Source: Spirosoma utsteinense (GTDB lineage: Bacteria > Bacteroidota > Bacteroidia > Cytophagales > Spirosomataceae). From it: 64,000 bases of DNA. The notes below the pieces were generated by a model. The model had not been told where the DNA came from, made no database searches, and was given only the letters and a program-made list of their open reading frames with translations. Of this stretch, positions 54,922 through 63,238 are shown piece by piece. Position numbers and translations under genes: made by a program. Position 1 is the stretch's first letter. The number at the start of each line of letters is the position of its first letter. Location of the stretch: the NCBI RefSeq assembly GCF_014282275.1, contig NZ_VFIA01000022.1:1-64000 (forward strand), read 5' to 3'.

Positions 54922-56322
54922 TTACTGATTCATGGGCATCAGACGGAAGACGTAGCCAGGTTCTTCAACTGATACATAGAGGTAGCCGTCTGGCCCCATA
55001 TCTATATTGCGGAGCCGCCCGATGTTTTTCAGTATATTTTCCTGACTGACAATTTTGTTGTCTTTCACGACGCACCGGTTCAGGTACTGAAACCGCAGTG
55101 AGCCAACCATCAGATTGTCTTTCCAGCCGGGATACTTGCTGCCTTCCACAAAAGCCATACCGCTGGGGCCGATAGAAGGAAGCCAGTAGATCATGGGTTG
55201 TTCCATGCCGGCTTTCGCGGTCAGGTTAGTAATAGGCTTGCCATCGTAGTTGATACCGTAGCAGATAACAGGCCAGCCGTAATTGGCCGATTTTTTGATA
55301 ATGTTAACTTCGTCGCCCCCACGTGGGCCATGCTCATGGGTCCAGATCGCACCCGTTGCCGGATGCATGGCCATGCCCTGTGGGTTGCGGTGCCCGTATG
55401 AATAAATAGAGGTACGCCCTTTCTTCTCATTCATGAATGGATTGTCGGCAGGAATACGGCCATCATCGTGCAGCCGGTGAACTTTGCCGCAGTCACTGGC
55501 CAGCGACTGTGGGTTTTCTTTCTCGTTGCCCCGGTCTCCCACCGATATGTACAGGAACCCTTTTTTGTCAAACTCAAGCCGGGAGCCGTAATGGTGGCGG
55601 GTTTTGGCGTAAGGCAGGGCTTCGAAGATAATCTTCTGATCGGTCAGTGCATCACCCGATAGCCTGGCCCGCATTACGGCGGTAGTCGATAACGTATCAG
55701 CGCCCACTGTTTTAAACGCTGAGTAGGAGAGGTAGATCAGCTGATTTTTGGCGAAATCGGGGTGGAGCTCTACATCGAGCAGACCGCCCTGCCCTTCGGC
55801 TAGTACCGATGGGCCACCCGTCAATTTAGTTTTACGGTTCGTCTTGTCGATCCGGTATACATCACCGGCGCGGTCGGTTACCAGCATACCGCCATCCGGT
55901 AAGAAAGCCAGTCCCCAGGGCGATGAAAGGCCACTGGCTACCGTATCCAGTCTGACAGTCATCCCCTCCGAAGCGAACACGTTGGAGGTTGGTTTGCTGG
56001 CGAACTTGTACTGATCGACATTCTTGAGGCTCGTTAGAATCAGGTCGGCCATTTCGTCGATTTCCTTGTCGTTGAGTACTTCTTTCCAGGCAGGCATACC
56101 CAGGTCAGCGTAACCGCCAGAGATACTCTTCATCAACTCACTCTTTTGGGTGCCGTGTTTCCATTTGCGGTCTACAAAAGCCTCTACTTTCTCTCCGTGG
56201 CATGATGAGCAATAGGTTTCGTAATTTTCACGGGCTGTTTTCGCGGCTGGTTTCGGCTCAATAAGAAAACTGCTCAGGCAGAAGACGCCGACAAATGCAG
56301 CGCCGATCGTATATTTTAGCAT
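54922..56322 (-). CDS. Cytochrome c / aldose sugar dehydrogenase fusion
   Basis: 466 aa. Signal peptide residues 1-20, then a small c-type cytochrome domain with the haem motif CSSCH (C38, C41, H42) and an axial methionine in YADLGMPAW. From residue 120 a six-bladed PQQ-type sugar dehydrogenase propeller follows (ASGLSSPWGLAFLPDGGMLVTDR, YGSRLEFDKKG, YGHRNPQGMA, EHGPRGGDEVN). Electrons from sugar oxidation could pass to the fused cytochrome and the respiratory chain. Cofactor (PQQ) supply is not evident in this window. Confidence 0.87.
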   Translation of the reverse strand: MLKYTIGAAFVGVFCLSSFLIEPKPAAKTARENYETYCSSCHGEKVEAFVDRKWKHGTQKSELMKSISGGYADLGMPAWKEVLNDKEIDEMADLILTSLKNVDQYKFASKPTSNVFASEGMTVRLDTVASGLSSPWGLAFLPDGGMLVTDRAGDVYRIDKTNRKTKLTGGPSVLAEGQGGLLDVELHPDFAKNQLIYLSYSAFKTVGADTLSTTAVMRARLSGDALTDQKIIFEALPYAKTRHHYGSRLEFDKKGFLYISVGDRGNEKENPQSLASDCGKVHRLHDDGRIPADNPFMNEKKGRTSIYSYGHRNPQGMAMHPATGAIWTHEHGPRGGDEVNIIKKSANYGWPVICYGINYDGKPITNLTAKAGMEQPMIYWLPSIGPSGMAFVEGSKYPGWKDNLMVGSLRFQYLNRCVVKDNKIVSQENILKNIGRLRNIDMGPDGYLYVSVEEPGYVFRLMPMNQ

Positions 56323-56365
56323 GGTGGGCGTGTTTTATAGTATAGATGGGATACGGTGTTGCCAG

Positions 56366-57496
56366 TTACTTTTTCAACTTCACGACTTCGGAGCCTGCCA
56401 GCAGAAAAGCGCCGGTACCATAAACTTCCCAGCTCTCGGCGTTGAAGTTCCGGCGTGGGTCGCCCCCGATAGGCTGCACCCAGCCTACCCGGCCTTCGGG
56501 CGAAACCAGTCCGTTCAGGGCTACCCAGGCTTTCCGCACTGCGGGTAAATACTGACTACGGGGTAAAATACCCTGGTTAATGCCCCAGGCCAGCGCATAG
56601 CAGTCGAAACCGGAGCCGGATCCTTCGCCACCCGGATACGCTGCCGGGTCGAGCAGACTTGACCGCCAGAGACCGTCCGGCTGTTGTAAGGCCAGCAACC
56701 GTTCGCTCATCTGTAGGTACTGCGTCAGGTAAAACGAACGCGACGGATGATTTTTAGGCATCTCGGCCAGGAGTTTCACTAATCCGCCCATTACCCAGCC
56801 ATTTCCTCGTGACCAGAATATTTTCTGACCATTGCTTTCCCGTTTTCCGGTGCCATCGGCCGCAATCAGGTACGACCCGTCGCGGGCGTAGAGGTGTTCC
56901 GGCTGACTGTAGAGCAGATCGTAGGTCTGGCGAAACAGCGAGTCGTTGAATGCCAGGTAAGCCGGGTCATTGAGTGTCGCGCTGAGTTGAGCCAGCACGG
57001 GCGGGGCCATGAACAAGGCATCGCACCACCACCAGGTGATCCCGTGTTTTTTTACTTCAGGACCCGCCACCCGGCGCATCTTCTGCACGGTATCGATGGT
57101 GGCCTGAATCATACGCTGATCTTTTTTGATCCGGTATAAATTGATGTAGGTCTGGCAGATAGCGATATCGTCGGCATGATCGAAGCGAGGGCCGGGCTGC
57201 CATTTGTTACGTTCGCCCATGACCAGGAGCGAGTCGAGTATTTTGGGCGATTTTGTCGTTTCGTAAACGGCAAATACACCGGCGTAAAAAGCTCCGTTGG
57301 TCCAGTCGGTCGGGCTGTGCTTGGGGTGAGCCAGTTGCCAGTCGGTAGTCCGGATCATGACCTCATGAATAACCTTCTGGCTAAACAGATCTGGTTTTTT
57401 CTGGGCGTAACCGGGGGGTGTTGCAAACGACCCTTGTAGCAACAGCACAACTAAAAGACACCGGAGGACAAAGGCCGGAAATGAAAAAGACATCAT
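56366..57496 (-). CDS. Glycoside hydrolase family 88/105 (unsaturated rhamnogalacturonyl hydrolase)
   Basis: 376 aa from ATG 57496 (ATG 57493 follows). Signal peptide up to about residue 27. The (alpha/alpha)6 fold is recognisable from DWTNGAFYAGVFAVYE, HADDIAICQTYINLY, WWCDALFMAPPVLAQLS and SRGNGWVMGGLVKLL, which hold the acidic catalytic residues of the YteR group. It removes unsaturated galacturonyl groups from pectin fragments after lyase action. A 16-base perfect inverted repeat (57516-57560) precedes it and is a likely control site. Confidence 0.88.
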   Translation of the reverse strand: MMSFSFPAFVLRCLLVVLLLQGSFATPPGYAQKKPDLFSQKVIHEVMIRTTDWQLAHPKHSPTDWTNGAFYAGVFAVYETTKSPKILDSLLVMGERNKWQPGPRFDHADDIAICQTYINLYRIKKDQRMIQATIDTVQKMRRVAGPEVKKHGITWWWCDALFMAPPVLAQLSATLNDPAYLAFNDSLFRQTYDLLYSQPEHLYARDGSYLIAADGTGKRESNGQKIFWSRGNGWVMGGLVKLLAEMPKNHPSRSFYLTQYLQMSERLLALQQPDGLWRSSLLDPAAYPGGEGSGSGFDCYALAWGINQGILPRSQYLPAVRKAWVALNGLVSPEGRVGWVQPIGGDPRRNFNAESWEVYGTGAFLLAGSEVVKLKK

Positions 57497-57515
57497 GATA
57501 AGAGCGAAAGTAGCG

Positions 57516-57560
57516 TGGGTAACAAAGTAAAGTAGCGGCTGCAATTTACTTTGTTACCCA
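57516..57560. promoter_or_regulatory. Perfect 16-base inverted repeat upstream of the GH88 gene
   Basis: TGGGTAACAAAGTAAA (57516-57531) is exactly repeated in inverse at 57545-57560, with a 13-base spacer. It lies 20-64 bases before the GH88 ATG. On the minus strand, TACTTTCG inside 57509-57516 resembles a -7 box. It suggests a dimeric repressor or activator site; the regulator is unknown. Confidence 0.65.
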
Positions 57561-57661
57561 TAAAATCGATTCCGCGCCTGGTGGGGCGCTGTCGGGGATA
57601 GCGTTACAGACGTTAAAACGACAGGTCAATAGATACGTAGGGCCATAGCGGCCACTGCTGG

Positions 57662-58303
57662 CTAAGGCGAAAGTCGTTCAATGAGCCAGTTCTGTCCTTC
57701 TTTCCGGTACCGGATTCGATCGTGCAGGCGGCTTGGACGACCCTGCCAGAACTCCAGTGCATCCGGTATCACGATAAAACCGCCCCAGTGGGGTGGACGG
57801 GGTATAGGTTGGCCGTCAAATTGGGCTTCCAGTTCACGCTGACGGCTTTCCAACACATCACGGCTGTCAACGAGGGTGCTTTGATTCGATACCCATGCCC
57901 CAATCTGACTACCCCGCGGGCGGCTATTGAAGTAAGCATCCGACTCTTCGGCGCTAACTTTTTCTACACGCCCTTCAATGCGGATCTGACGTTCGAGTTC
58001 GGGGTAAAAAAAGGTGAGTGCCGCAAATGGGCGTTCGATCAGGTCGCGGCCTTTGCGGCTTTGGTAGTTGGTGTAAAACACAAAACCTGCCGCTGAAACG
58101 TCTTTAATGAGCACAATACGACCGTCGGGTCGACCCTCGGCGGTAACGGTACTGACATGCATAGCGTTCGGTTCGGGAACACCAGCTACCAGCGCAGCCT
58201 CGAACCAAATCCGGAACTGCTCAATCGGGTTAGGAGATACATCCCCTTTGTCCAGGCCATGAAGTGTGTAATCTTTTCGTAAGTCGCTGATTGCTGACGG
58301 CAT
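57662..58303 (-). CDS. pdxH: Pyridoxamine 5'-phosphate oxidase
   Basis: 213 aa. FMN enzyme that makes pyridoxal 5'-phosphate, the last salvage/biosynthesis step. GRIVLIKDVSAAGFVFYTNYQSRKGRDL, FPxLERQIRIEG-type FYPELERQIRIEGRVEK, SRPRGSQIGAWVSNQS and the C-terminal RLHDRIRYRKEGQNW are the family blocks. Length is normal. Its promoter reads from a palindromic -7 box at 58364-58379 shared with the divergent DUF349 gene. Confidence 0.96.
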   Translation of the reverse strand: MPSAISDLRKDYTLHGLDKGDVSPNPIEQFRIWFEAALVAGVPEPNAMHVSTVTAEGRPDGRIVLIKDVSAAGFVFYTNYQSRKGRDLIERPFAALTFFYPELERQIRIEGRVEKVSAEESDAYFNSRPRGSQIGAWVSNQSTLVDSRDVLESRQRELEAQFDGQPIPRPPHWGGFIVIPDALEFWQGRPSRLHDRIRYRKEGQNWLIERLSP

Positions 58304-58363
58304 CGGGGAGGTTAGTTACCGGCTTTTCAATGGCCGAAATACAGGTAAATTCGCATTTTGTCG

Positions 58364-58379
58364 TACTTTTGCAAAAGTA
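58364..58379. promoter_or_regulatory. Palindromic -7 box usable in both directions
   Basis: The perfect palindrome TACTTTTGCAAAAGTA contains TACTTTTG, a -7 consensus match, on both strands. On the minus strand a TTTG 21 bases upstream (58401-58404) completes a pdxH promoter. On the plus strand no -33 TTG is visible, and the DUF349 start codon is only 17 bases away, so the plus-strand promoter may lie further upstream or yield a very short leader. Confidence 0.55.
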
Positions 58380-58396
58380 ATCGGTACGTTCCCAAC

Positions 58397-60727
58397 ATGG
58401 CAAACGAAGAACAGGAAATTAACCAGCAGCCGGACAATGCATCGCCGTTGACCGACGCGTTGGCCGTTAATACACCCGAAGAGACTGCAAACACGGCTGA
58501 AGCTACAGAGCCTACAGCAACAGATGCGGTGGAATCGCAATCCGACACATCGAGCGGTGACACAACTGCCATGCCCGAATCAGCAGATCAAACACCTGCT
58601 GCCGAGCCGACAGAGGAACCCCAGCCCGTTGCGGCAATCGACCAGTCAGAGCCCACAGCCGATGTGGGCGAAACGGCTGATGTTTCTCAGGAGACATCTG
58701 AGGCCGAAACGCCTGTAGCTGAACCAACCGCAGAGACACCAGCGTCTGACGCTCCGGAAGAAGCTGCGCCAGTCGAAGCTCCGTCTGTCAGTGAGGAGGT
58801 AACAGCGCAGTATGCGGATGTGGCCGATGAGTCTGAAGAGGAAGCGCAGGCACAGCCCGCCGTCGATTACAGTCAGTTTTCGAAGCAGGATTTTGTCACG
58901 TTACTCGAGACGAAACTGGCATCTATCAGCGGCACGACAGTCTCGCCCGGCGATTTCAAGAAAGCCGATCAGACACTCAAGGATGTCAAGCCGTTGTTCG
59001 ACCAGATGAAGCGGGCCGAGCGCGAAGTTGCTTTGCAGGGGTATGTGGCTGAGACAGGGTCCGAAGAAGGATTCGAGTTCAAAAACGACGAAACTGTTCA
59101 GCAGTTCGACGAGCTGTACAAGCAGATCAAGAGCCAGAAAAACACCTATTTCCAGAATCTTGATAAAGCTAAGGACGGCAATTTCGCGGCTAAAACCGAG
59201 CTCCTGACCCGTCTGCGCGTGCTGGTTGAAACCGACGAGAACAACGCCGGCGATCCAAAAACGAGCTGGAACGAGTTCAAGAAAATTCAGGACGAGTGGA
59301 AAGCGGCCGGAAATATGAATTCGCCCCACAACGCAACGTTATGGGCTACTTACCATGCGCTCGTTGACCGGTACTATAGCAACCGGAATATTTATTTTGA
59401 ATTAAAAGAACTCGACCGTAAGCGCAACATCACCCTCAAAACGGATGTGATCGAGAAGGTTGAAGCTATGGCGAAAGCGTCGGAAGAGACGCCCGTTACG
59501 CGCCAGACCATCGACGATGCCAACGCACTGTTCGAGGAGTACAAGCATATTGGACCCGCTCCCAAAGCTGAGCAGGAAGTTTTGTGGGCCCGCATGAAGG
59601 CGGCTCTCGATGTGCTGTATGACAAACGGCGGGGCCAGACCAATGAGCAACGGAAAGAGTCGGCTCAGTTGTATGAAGAGAAATCAGCGATTTACGAAGA
59701 GCTCGTACCACTGACCTCCTTTGCATCCAACAGCATCAACGACTGGAACGACAAGACGAAAGCTGTCATGGCTTTGCAGGATCGCTGGAATGGTATCAAA
59801 GGCCCTATGCCCCGCGAGGAAGGTAAAGAGCTGAGCAAGAAATTCTGGGCCGCCCTGAAAACGTTCTTCCACAATAAGGGTGAGTTTTTCAAGCAACTGG
59901 AGAGCAAGCGGGAAGAGAATCTGCGCGCGAAAACAGAACTGTGCGAACAGGTTGAAGCTATCCTGGCTTCAGGAGAAGAATCGCCCGAGACGACGCAGAC
60001 AGTTATTGAGCTGCAACGCCAGTGGAAAAATATTGGACAGGTACCGGAGAAACAGAAGAACTCAATTTTCGATCGTTTCAAAGCGGCCTGTGATGCCTTC
60101 TTTAACAAGAAGCGCTCAAAGAACCAGGACACCGAGCGGGAGTTCGAAGGCAATCTAACCCAGAAGATTACCCTCATCGAGCGCATTGAAGCGGCTGCTA
60201 CCGAGAATGCTGATCTGTCCCAATTGAATGAATTCAAGAAGGAGTGGAGCACCATCGGATTTGTACCGAAGAAAGACATGCAGTCGACCCAGAAGCGTTA
60301 CATCAACGCGGTTAACGCCCTGGTGAGTGCAACGGGTAAGATCCCGGCCAAAGACAAGGAGCGGATCATGCTCCAAAGCGAAGCTGAGGCAACACGGGGC
60401 AGTGGCCCCCGGAATGGTGGTCGTGATGGCGACCGGGGTGGTCGTCAGGACCGCGGTGGTGATCGTGGTTTCAGCCGGGATCGTGACGATCGGGGCGACC
60501 GCGACTACAACCGGGGCGGCACGGATACCGGAAACAAGCGGGAGAATGATATTCGTCGGCGTATGACGGCCATCGAGAATGACATTGCTACGTATCGTAA
60601 CAACATCGAATTCTTTGCCCGCTCAAAAAATGCAGATCAACTGCGCGCTGATATCGATAAGAAAATTGCCGATGCGCAAAAACAGCTGGATGAATTGAAA
60701 CACCAGTTGAAAGTAGCACAGGCTTAA
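58397..60727 (+). CDS. DUF349-repeat protein with acidic N-terminus and RGG-like region
   Basis: 776 aa from ATG 58397. Residues 1-155 are an acidic, Ala/Glu/Pro/Thr-rich, probably disordered tail. About five DUF349 repeats follow (roughly 160-640), recognisable by W-x2-I/G-containing units such as FKKIQDEWKAAGNM, LQDRWNGIKGPMPRE, LQRQWKNIGQVPEKQ and FKKEWSTIGFVPKKD. Next comes a Gly/Arg/Asp-rich stretch (about 675-730, RDGDRGGRQDRGGDRG) that resembles RGG-box RNA-binding tails, and a final coiled coil. DUF349 proteins are widespread in Bacteroidota; their function is unknown, and RNA binding is inference. Confidence 0.85.
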   Translation: MANEEQEINQQPDNASPLTDALAVNTPEETANTAEATEPTATDAVESQSDTSSGDTTAMPESADQTPAAEPTEEPQPVAAIDQSEPTADVGETADVSQETSEAETPVAEPTAETPASDAPEEAAPVEAPSVSEEVTAQYADVADESEEEAQAQPAVDYSQFSKQDFVTLLETKLASISGTTVSPGDFKKADQTLKDVKPLFDQMKRAEREVALQGYVAETGSEEGFEFKNDETVQQFDELYKQIKSQKNTYFQNLDKAKDGNFAAKTELLTRLRVLVETDENNAGDPKTSWNEFKKIQDEWKAAGNMNSPHNATLWATYHALVDRYYSNRNIYFELKELDRKRNITLKTDVIEKVEAMAKASEETPVTRQTIDDANALFEEYKHIGPAPKAEQEVLWARMKAALDVLYDKRRGQTNEQRKESAQLYEEKSAIYEELVPLTSFASNSINDWNDKTKAVMALQDRWNGIKGPMPREEGKELSKKFWAALKTFFHNKGEFFKQLESKREENLRAKTELCEQVEAILASGEESPETTQTVIELQRQWKNIGQVPEKQKNSIFDRFKAACDAFFNKKRSKNQDTEREFEGNLTQKITLIERIEAAATENADLSQLNEFKKEWSTIGFVPKKDMQSTQKRYINAVNALVSATGKIPAKDKERIMLQSEAEATRGSGPRNGGRDGDRGGRQDRGGDRGFSRDRDDRGDRDYNRGGTDTGNKRENDIRRRMTAIENDIATYRNNIEFFARSKNADQLRADIDKKIADAQKQLDELKHQLKVAQA

Positions 60728-60735
60728 CAGACACA

Positions 60736-60774
60736 TACTGACCGGGTAACAAAAAAAACGGTATCCGGTCAGTA
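60736..60774. terminator. Inverted repeat behind the DUF349 gene
   Basis: TACTGACCGG (60736-60745) and CCGGTCAGTA (60765-60774) pair perfectly over 10 bases with a 19-base A-rich loop. There is no trailing T-run, so termination is probable but not certain. Confidence 0.55.
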
Positions 60775-60790
60775 ATATCCAGGCTTGATC

Positions 60791-60821
60791 TTGCAGAAAA
60801 GCAGTAAAAGCCTTACTTTTG
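60791..60821 (+). promoter_or_regulatory. Promoter of the tRNA gene
   Basis: TTG at 60791-60793, 20 bases spacing, TACTTTTG at 60814-60821. This is the best full -33/-7 pair in the window. Transcription would begin near 60828, about 26 bases before the tRNA. Confidence 0.65.
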
Positions 60822-60853
60822 CATCACAATTCGGAAACGGGTTGTTGGTTTTG

Positions 60854-60937
60854 GCCAGTGTCGGATAGCGGTCGATTCCGCCTGATTTGTAATCAGGATG
60901 CGCAAGCGCGTCGGGGGTTCGAATCCCTCCACTGGCT
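60854..60937 (+). tRNA. tRNA with UGU anticodon (Thr), long variable arm
   Basis: 84 nt cloverleaf. Acceptor arms GCCAGTG/CACTGGC pair perfectly, discriminator T, no encoded CCA. D arm GGA/TCC with the 3-base stem typical of class II tRNAs. Anticodon stem CCTGA/TCAGG and loop TTTGTAA give UGU (Thr, ACA codons). The variable region is 15 nt, with a GCGC-AA-GCGC helix, far longer than the 4-5 nt of normal tRNA-Thr. T arm GGGGG/CCCTC with TTCGAAT. G1-C72 and C2-G71 fit known threonine identity. Class II shape with this anticodon is unusual. Confidence 0.82.
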
Positions 60938-60963
60938 CAGTTGGTTATCAACAAGTTACAAAC

Positions 60964-60997
60964 AAAAACCCGCCTTCAGTAATGTTGGCGGTTTTTT
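60964..60997 (+). terminator. Rho-independent terminator of the tRNA
   Basis: CCGCC (60970-60974) pairs with GGCGG (60987-60991), extended by A-run/T-run pairing (60964-60968 and 60992-60997), followed by GTTTT. It lies 27 bases after the tRNA end. Confidence 0.75.
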
Positions 60998-61001
60998 GTT
61001 T

Positions 61002-61485
61002 TCATACGTATTTATCGTAAACTAAGTCGGAAAACCGGGTCTAACCTGGACGTACTAACGTTATGATGAAGAAAGAACAGAATCATTACTCCTCCTATTT
61101 TTAAGGAAAAGGACACTGAAATAAAGCTTGCCGAAGCAGGCAGATTGGTTACGAAACGTAACAGAAAACGACCATCACTTTAGACGCCCGACGCACTACC
61201 AGGTCAGGTTGTAGTTAGTTACTATGCTTTAATGGCTGGCTACCGATACGGTCTGTAGCTTATGAATGGGAATTTACTGAATCAATAGAAAAACCCCAAC
61301 CTGGCTATAAACAAGCCAAATCGGGGTACAGAGGATAGAAGTAGAAAAGCCCTACTGCTAACCGTAAAGTTCGTAGCTTTCTGAAGGTGGTCTTTGCCGA
61401 TCAGGGACAACTTATGTCCTATTAGGGACAAACAACTGACTTTGGTGTCAAATGTCAATCAATGCAGGTAAAAGAGAAGCTGGGA
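61002..61485. other. Gap downstream of the tRNA without a gene
   Basis: About 480 bases. A weak hairpin can form at 61293-61327 (ACCCC...GGCT / AGCC...GGGGT with an internal loop). No attachment-site copy of the tRNA 3' end was found in the window. No coding frame is convincing. Confidence 0.5.
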
Positions 61486-61764
61486 TTACGCTACCATACG
61501 CGCATACTCTTTACTCCGGCGGTTCTCATTCGTACGCATCCAGATACCAGCCGCGTATTTATCCGCTCTACTCTGATCACCTCGGTACTCGAATAGTAGC
61601 ACGAGATCGAATTGAGCCGATTTTGGTGTAATGGTAGCACGGTATGACTCAATAGTGACCGGCTGGGTAAAGGGTACGCCCTGTCTGAATACCAGCCAGC
61701 CGTCAAGAAAGCCCAGGGCATCGATCTCCTGTTGGGTTGGATTGTAATCGAATACAGTTTCCAT
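61486..61764 (-). CDS. Small hypothetical protein
   Basis: 92 aa with ATG start. Charged, mixed alpha/beta composition, no signal or membrane segment. Contains DALGFLDGWLVFRQGVPFT and a C-terminal basic segment MRTNENRRSKEYARMVA. I do not recognise the family. It lies 170 bases downstream of another small gene on the same strand; the two may form a unit. Being real is supported by codon usage and start context only. Confidence 0.5.
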   Translation of the reverse strand: METVFDYNPTQQEIDALGFLDGWLVFRQGVPFTQPVTIESYRATITPKSAQFDLVLLFEYRGDQSRADKYAAGIWMRTNENRRSKEYARMVA

Positions 61765-61933
61765 TCTTCTGCTTTTTAAGGGTACTTATACAAATTATTT
61801 CTTGCCACTCCTTTCCAATGGATCTGTCTGCCGTAGCGCTTCCTGCTGTATTACTGAAGTGATCAATACCCGTGTTGCGTTTCCGGGTACCTGTCAGTGT
61901 CATCAGGGTCAGCCATTCAAGAACAGAAGGTGC

Positions 61934-62143
61934 CTATTTCAGGCCGCTTTGTCTGGTCATTTCTTCTCTCATCAACTTGACCGCGTCGTTGACCATCAGA
62001 CTGCGTTTCCGGCTGCCAAACTGAGCTAGCCATGCGACCAGATCCGTATCGATCGAAACGGGAATTTTGCTCTTGGTCGAGATAGGCTTGCGTCCCGAAC
62101 CAGGCCGAAACCCGCCACGGGCCTTGGGCTCCTTAGCTTCCAT
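61934..62143 (-). CDS. Small CopG/ribbon-helix-helix-like protein
   Basis: 69 aa. It begins with a basic segment containing RGGFRPGSGRKP, a motif frequent in small plasmid, phage and transposon-associated proteins. IPVSIDTDLVAWLAQFGSRKRSLMVNDAVKLMREEM follows with the spacing of a ribbon-helix-helix DNA-binding fold (a strand, then two helices). It could be an autoregulator or antitoxin, with the 92-aa product as possible partner, but no toxin motif is seen. Confidence 0.6.
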   Translation of the reverse strand: MEAKEPKARGGFRPGSGRKPISTKSKIPVSIDTDLVAWLAQFGSRKRSLMVNDAVKLMREEMTRQSGLK

Positions 62144-62783
62144 ATCTATAGAATCTGAATCCTGACTGGCAGCAGCGATCTACTACGCCCATAGTTTGCT
62201 GATTACCTCCAGCGTTTTCCCTTCCATACGTTTTCCAATACCTGATTTCACCCGGCTACAAAAGTCGGTTCGCCCCGTCGTAACAAGTCCCTTTTGCTGC
62301 ATGACCGCCGGTCGTATGACCGATGTTGTGCCACACACCCAACAGGTTGTCAGTCAAAATCAGCGCTGTTTTGACGCTCCCCGGCAACGTCGCCAGATGC
62401 CCTTAAAGATAATAGACACTTTGATAAAAGTAATACTTTTTTCAAATTTTAAGCTTTTTTCTCAATTAAAAGCCACCAAAAAAGCCCAAATCGATCGATC
62501 CGGGCTTTTTTGGTGGTGCGGGTACGTTTGCTGTAGAGAAGAATATAAAGGCTCGGGTCGAGGCCTTTGTATCAGAAGAAGTTTAGCGCTGTATGTAGTA
62601 TAGGCTTATAAGCTGGAAGATTGGATGCACAGGTAGTTCTGCCGTCCAGCCCATAATACGTTGAACCGGATCGATAACAAGACATAGCTATCAATTAGAT
62701 AAAATACCCTATAGCTTTGATAGATTATTGAGCCAGACATCTTTGGTGATATGTCGTTTTGGGCGCTCTAAACCTGGGATCTT
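62144..62783. other. Gap with a strong bidirectional hairpin
   Basis: 640 bases without a convincing gene. The one strong signal is the hairpin at 62473-62516. No match to rRNA or tRNA. The stretch may be a decayed accessory region. Confidence 0.5.
62473..62516. terminator. Perfect 15-base bidirectional terminator hairpin
   Basis: CCACCAAAAAAGCCC (62473-62487) and its exact inverse (62502-62516) enclose a 14-base loop that itself contains the palindrome ATCGATCGAT. Symmetric A- and T-runs fit termination from either side. No clear gene ends immediately beside it. Confidence 0.7.
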
Positions 62784-63047
62784 ATGCAACTGGTAACGAT
62801 CGTTGTAATTGCCTTGTCGATAGGTTTCCAATTTTATATGGCGATCTATTTTATGAAGGAGATGAGTGCGGGTAAAGATCTCGTCAACAGAGTACTTAAA
62901 GGGCTCTTCCTGCTGCTGTTTCTGAGTATAACGATTCTCCTGATCTGGTCTTTGCTTACCGGCCATGTCGCCGTTGGTAATGATAAAGCATTTATTAACT
63001 GCGGGTTTGGTAGTCACTTGCCCTGGCTTGAGTGGAACGACTGGTAA
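62784..63047 (+). CDS. Small two-helix membrane protein, hypothetical
   Basis: 87 aa with ATG start. Two hydrophobic segments (about residues 3-25 and 38-60, GLFLLLFLSITILLIWSLL) separated by a short charged loop (KEMSAGKDLVNRVLK), ending in an aromatic-rich tail. It is probably an inner-membrane protein of unknown function. There is no strong ribosome binding site, and the neighbouring DNA is sparse, so it may be an orphan or recently acquired gene. Confidence 0.5.
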   Translation: MQLVTIVVIALSIGFQFYMAIYFMKEMSAGKDLVNRVLKGLFLLLFLSITILLIWSLLTGHVAVGNDKAFINCGFGSHLPWLEWNDW

Positions 63048-63238
63048 AACCAGTGGTCAGTCCGGCTACAGGAGTCTATTACCCCCGGTAACAGATTCGC
63101 CGGAAGACGGCGCTTGTTTTTGCCTGAAAAGAGGCTTGGGCAAAGCCAGACCAGCTGTACCTGAAAGAGCAACCAGGTGCTGGCAAAGGCACTGTTTAGT
63201 AGCTCTTTTTTGGGGGATTGTGTTTCCTGGTTTTCCTT

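Noticed and set aside
57534-57650. Possible small RNA or terminator between GH88 and pdxH
   Set aside because: Apart from the inverted repeat at 57516-57560 there is no further stable hairpin or T-run, so nothing more can be supported.
60854-60937. Reading the tRNA as tRNA-Tyr (GUA) because of its long variable arm
   Set aside because: That needs a one-base shift of the anticodon stem, which destroys the five perfect pairs CCTGA/TCAGG. UGU is the better reading.
61774-61933. Small minus-strand frame of 66 codons between the two orphan genes
   Set aside because: Mixed low-complexity product, no start context, and it overlaps the beginning of the downstream gene. It is not credible as a gene.
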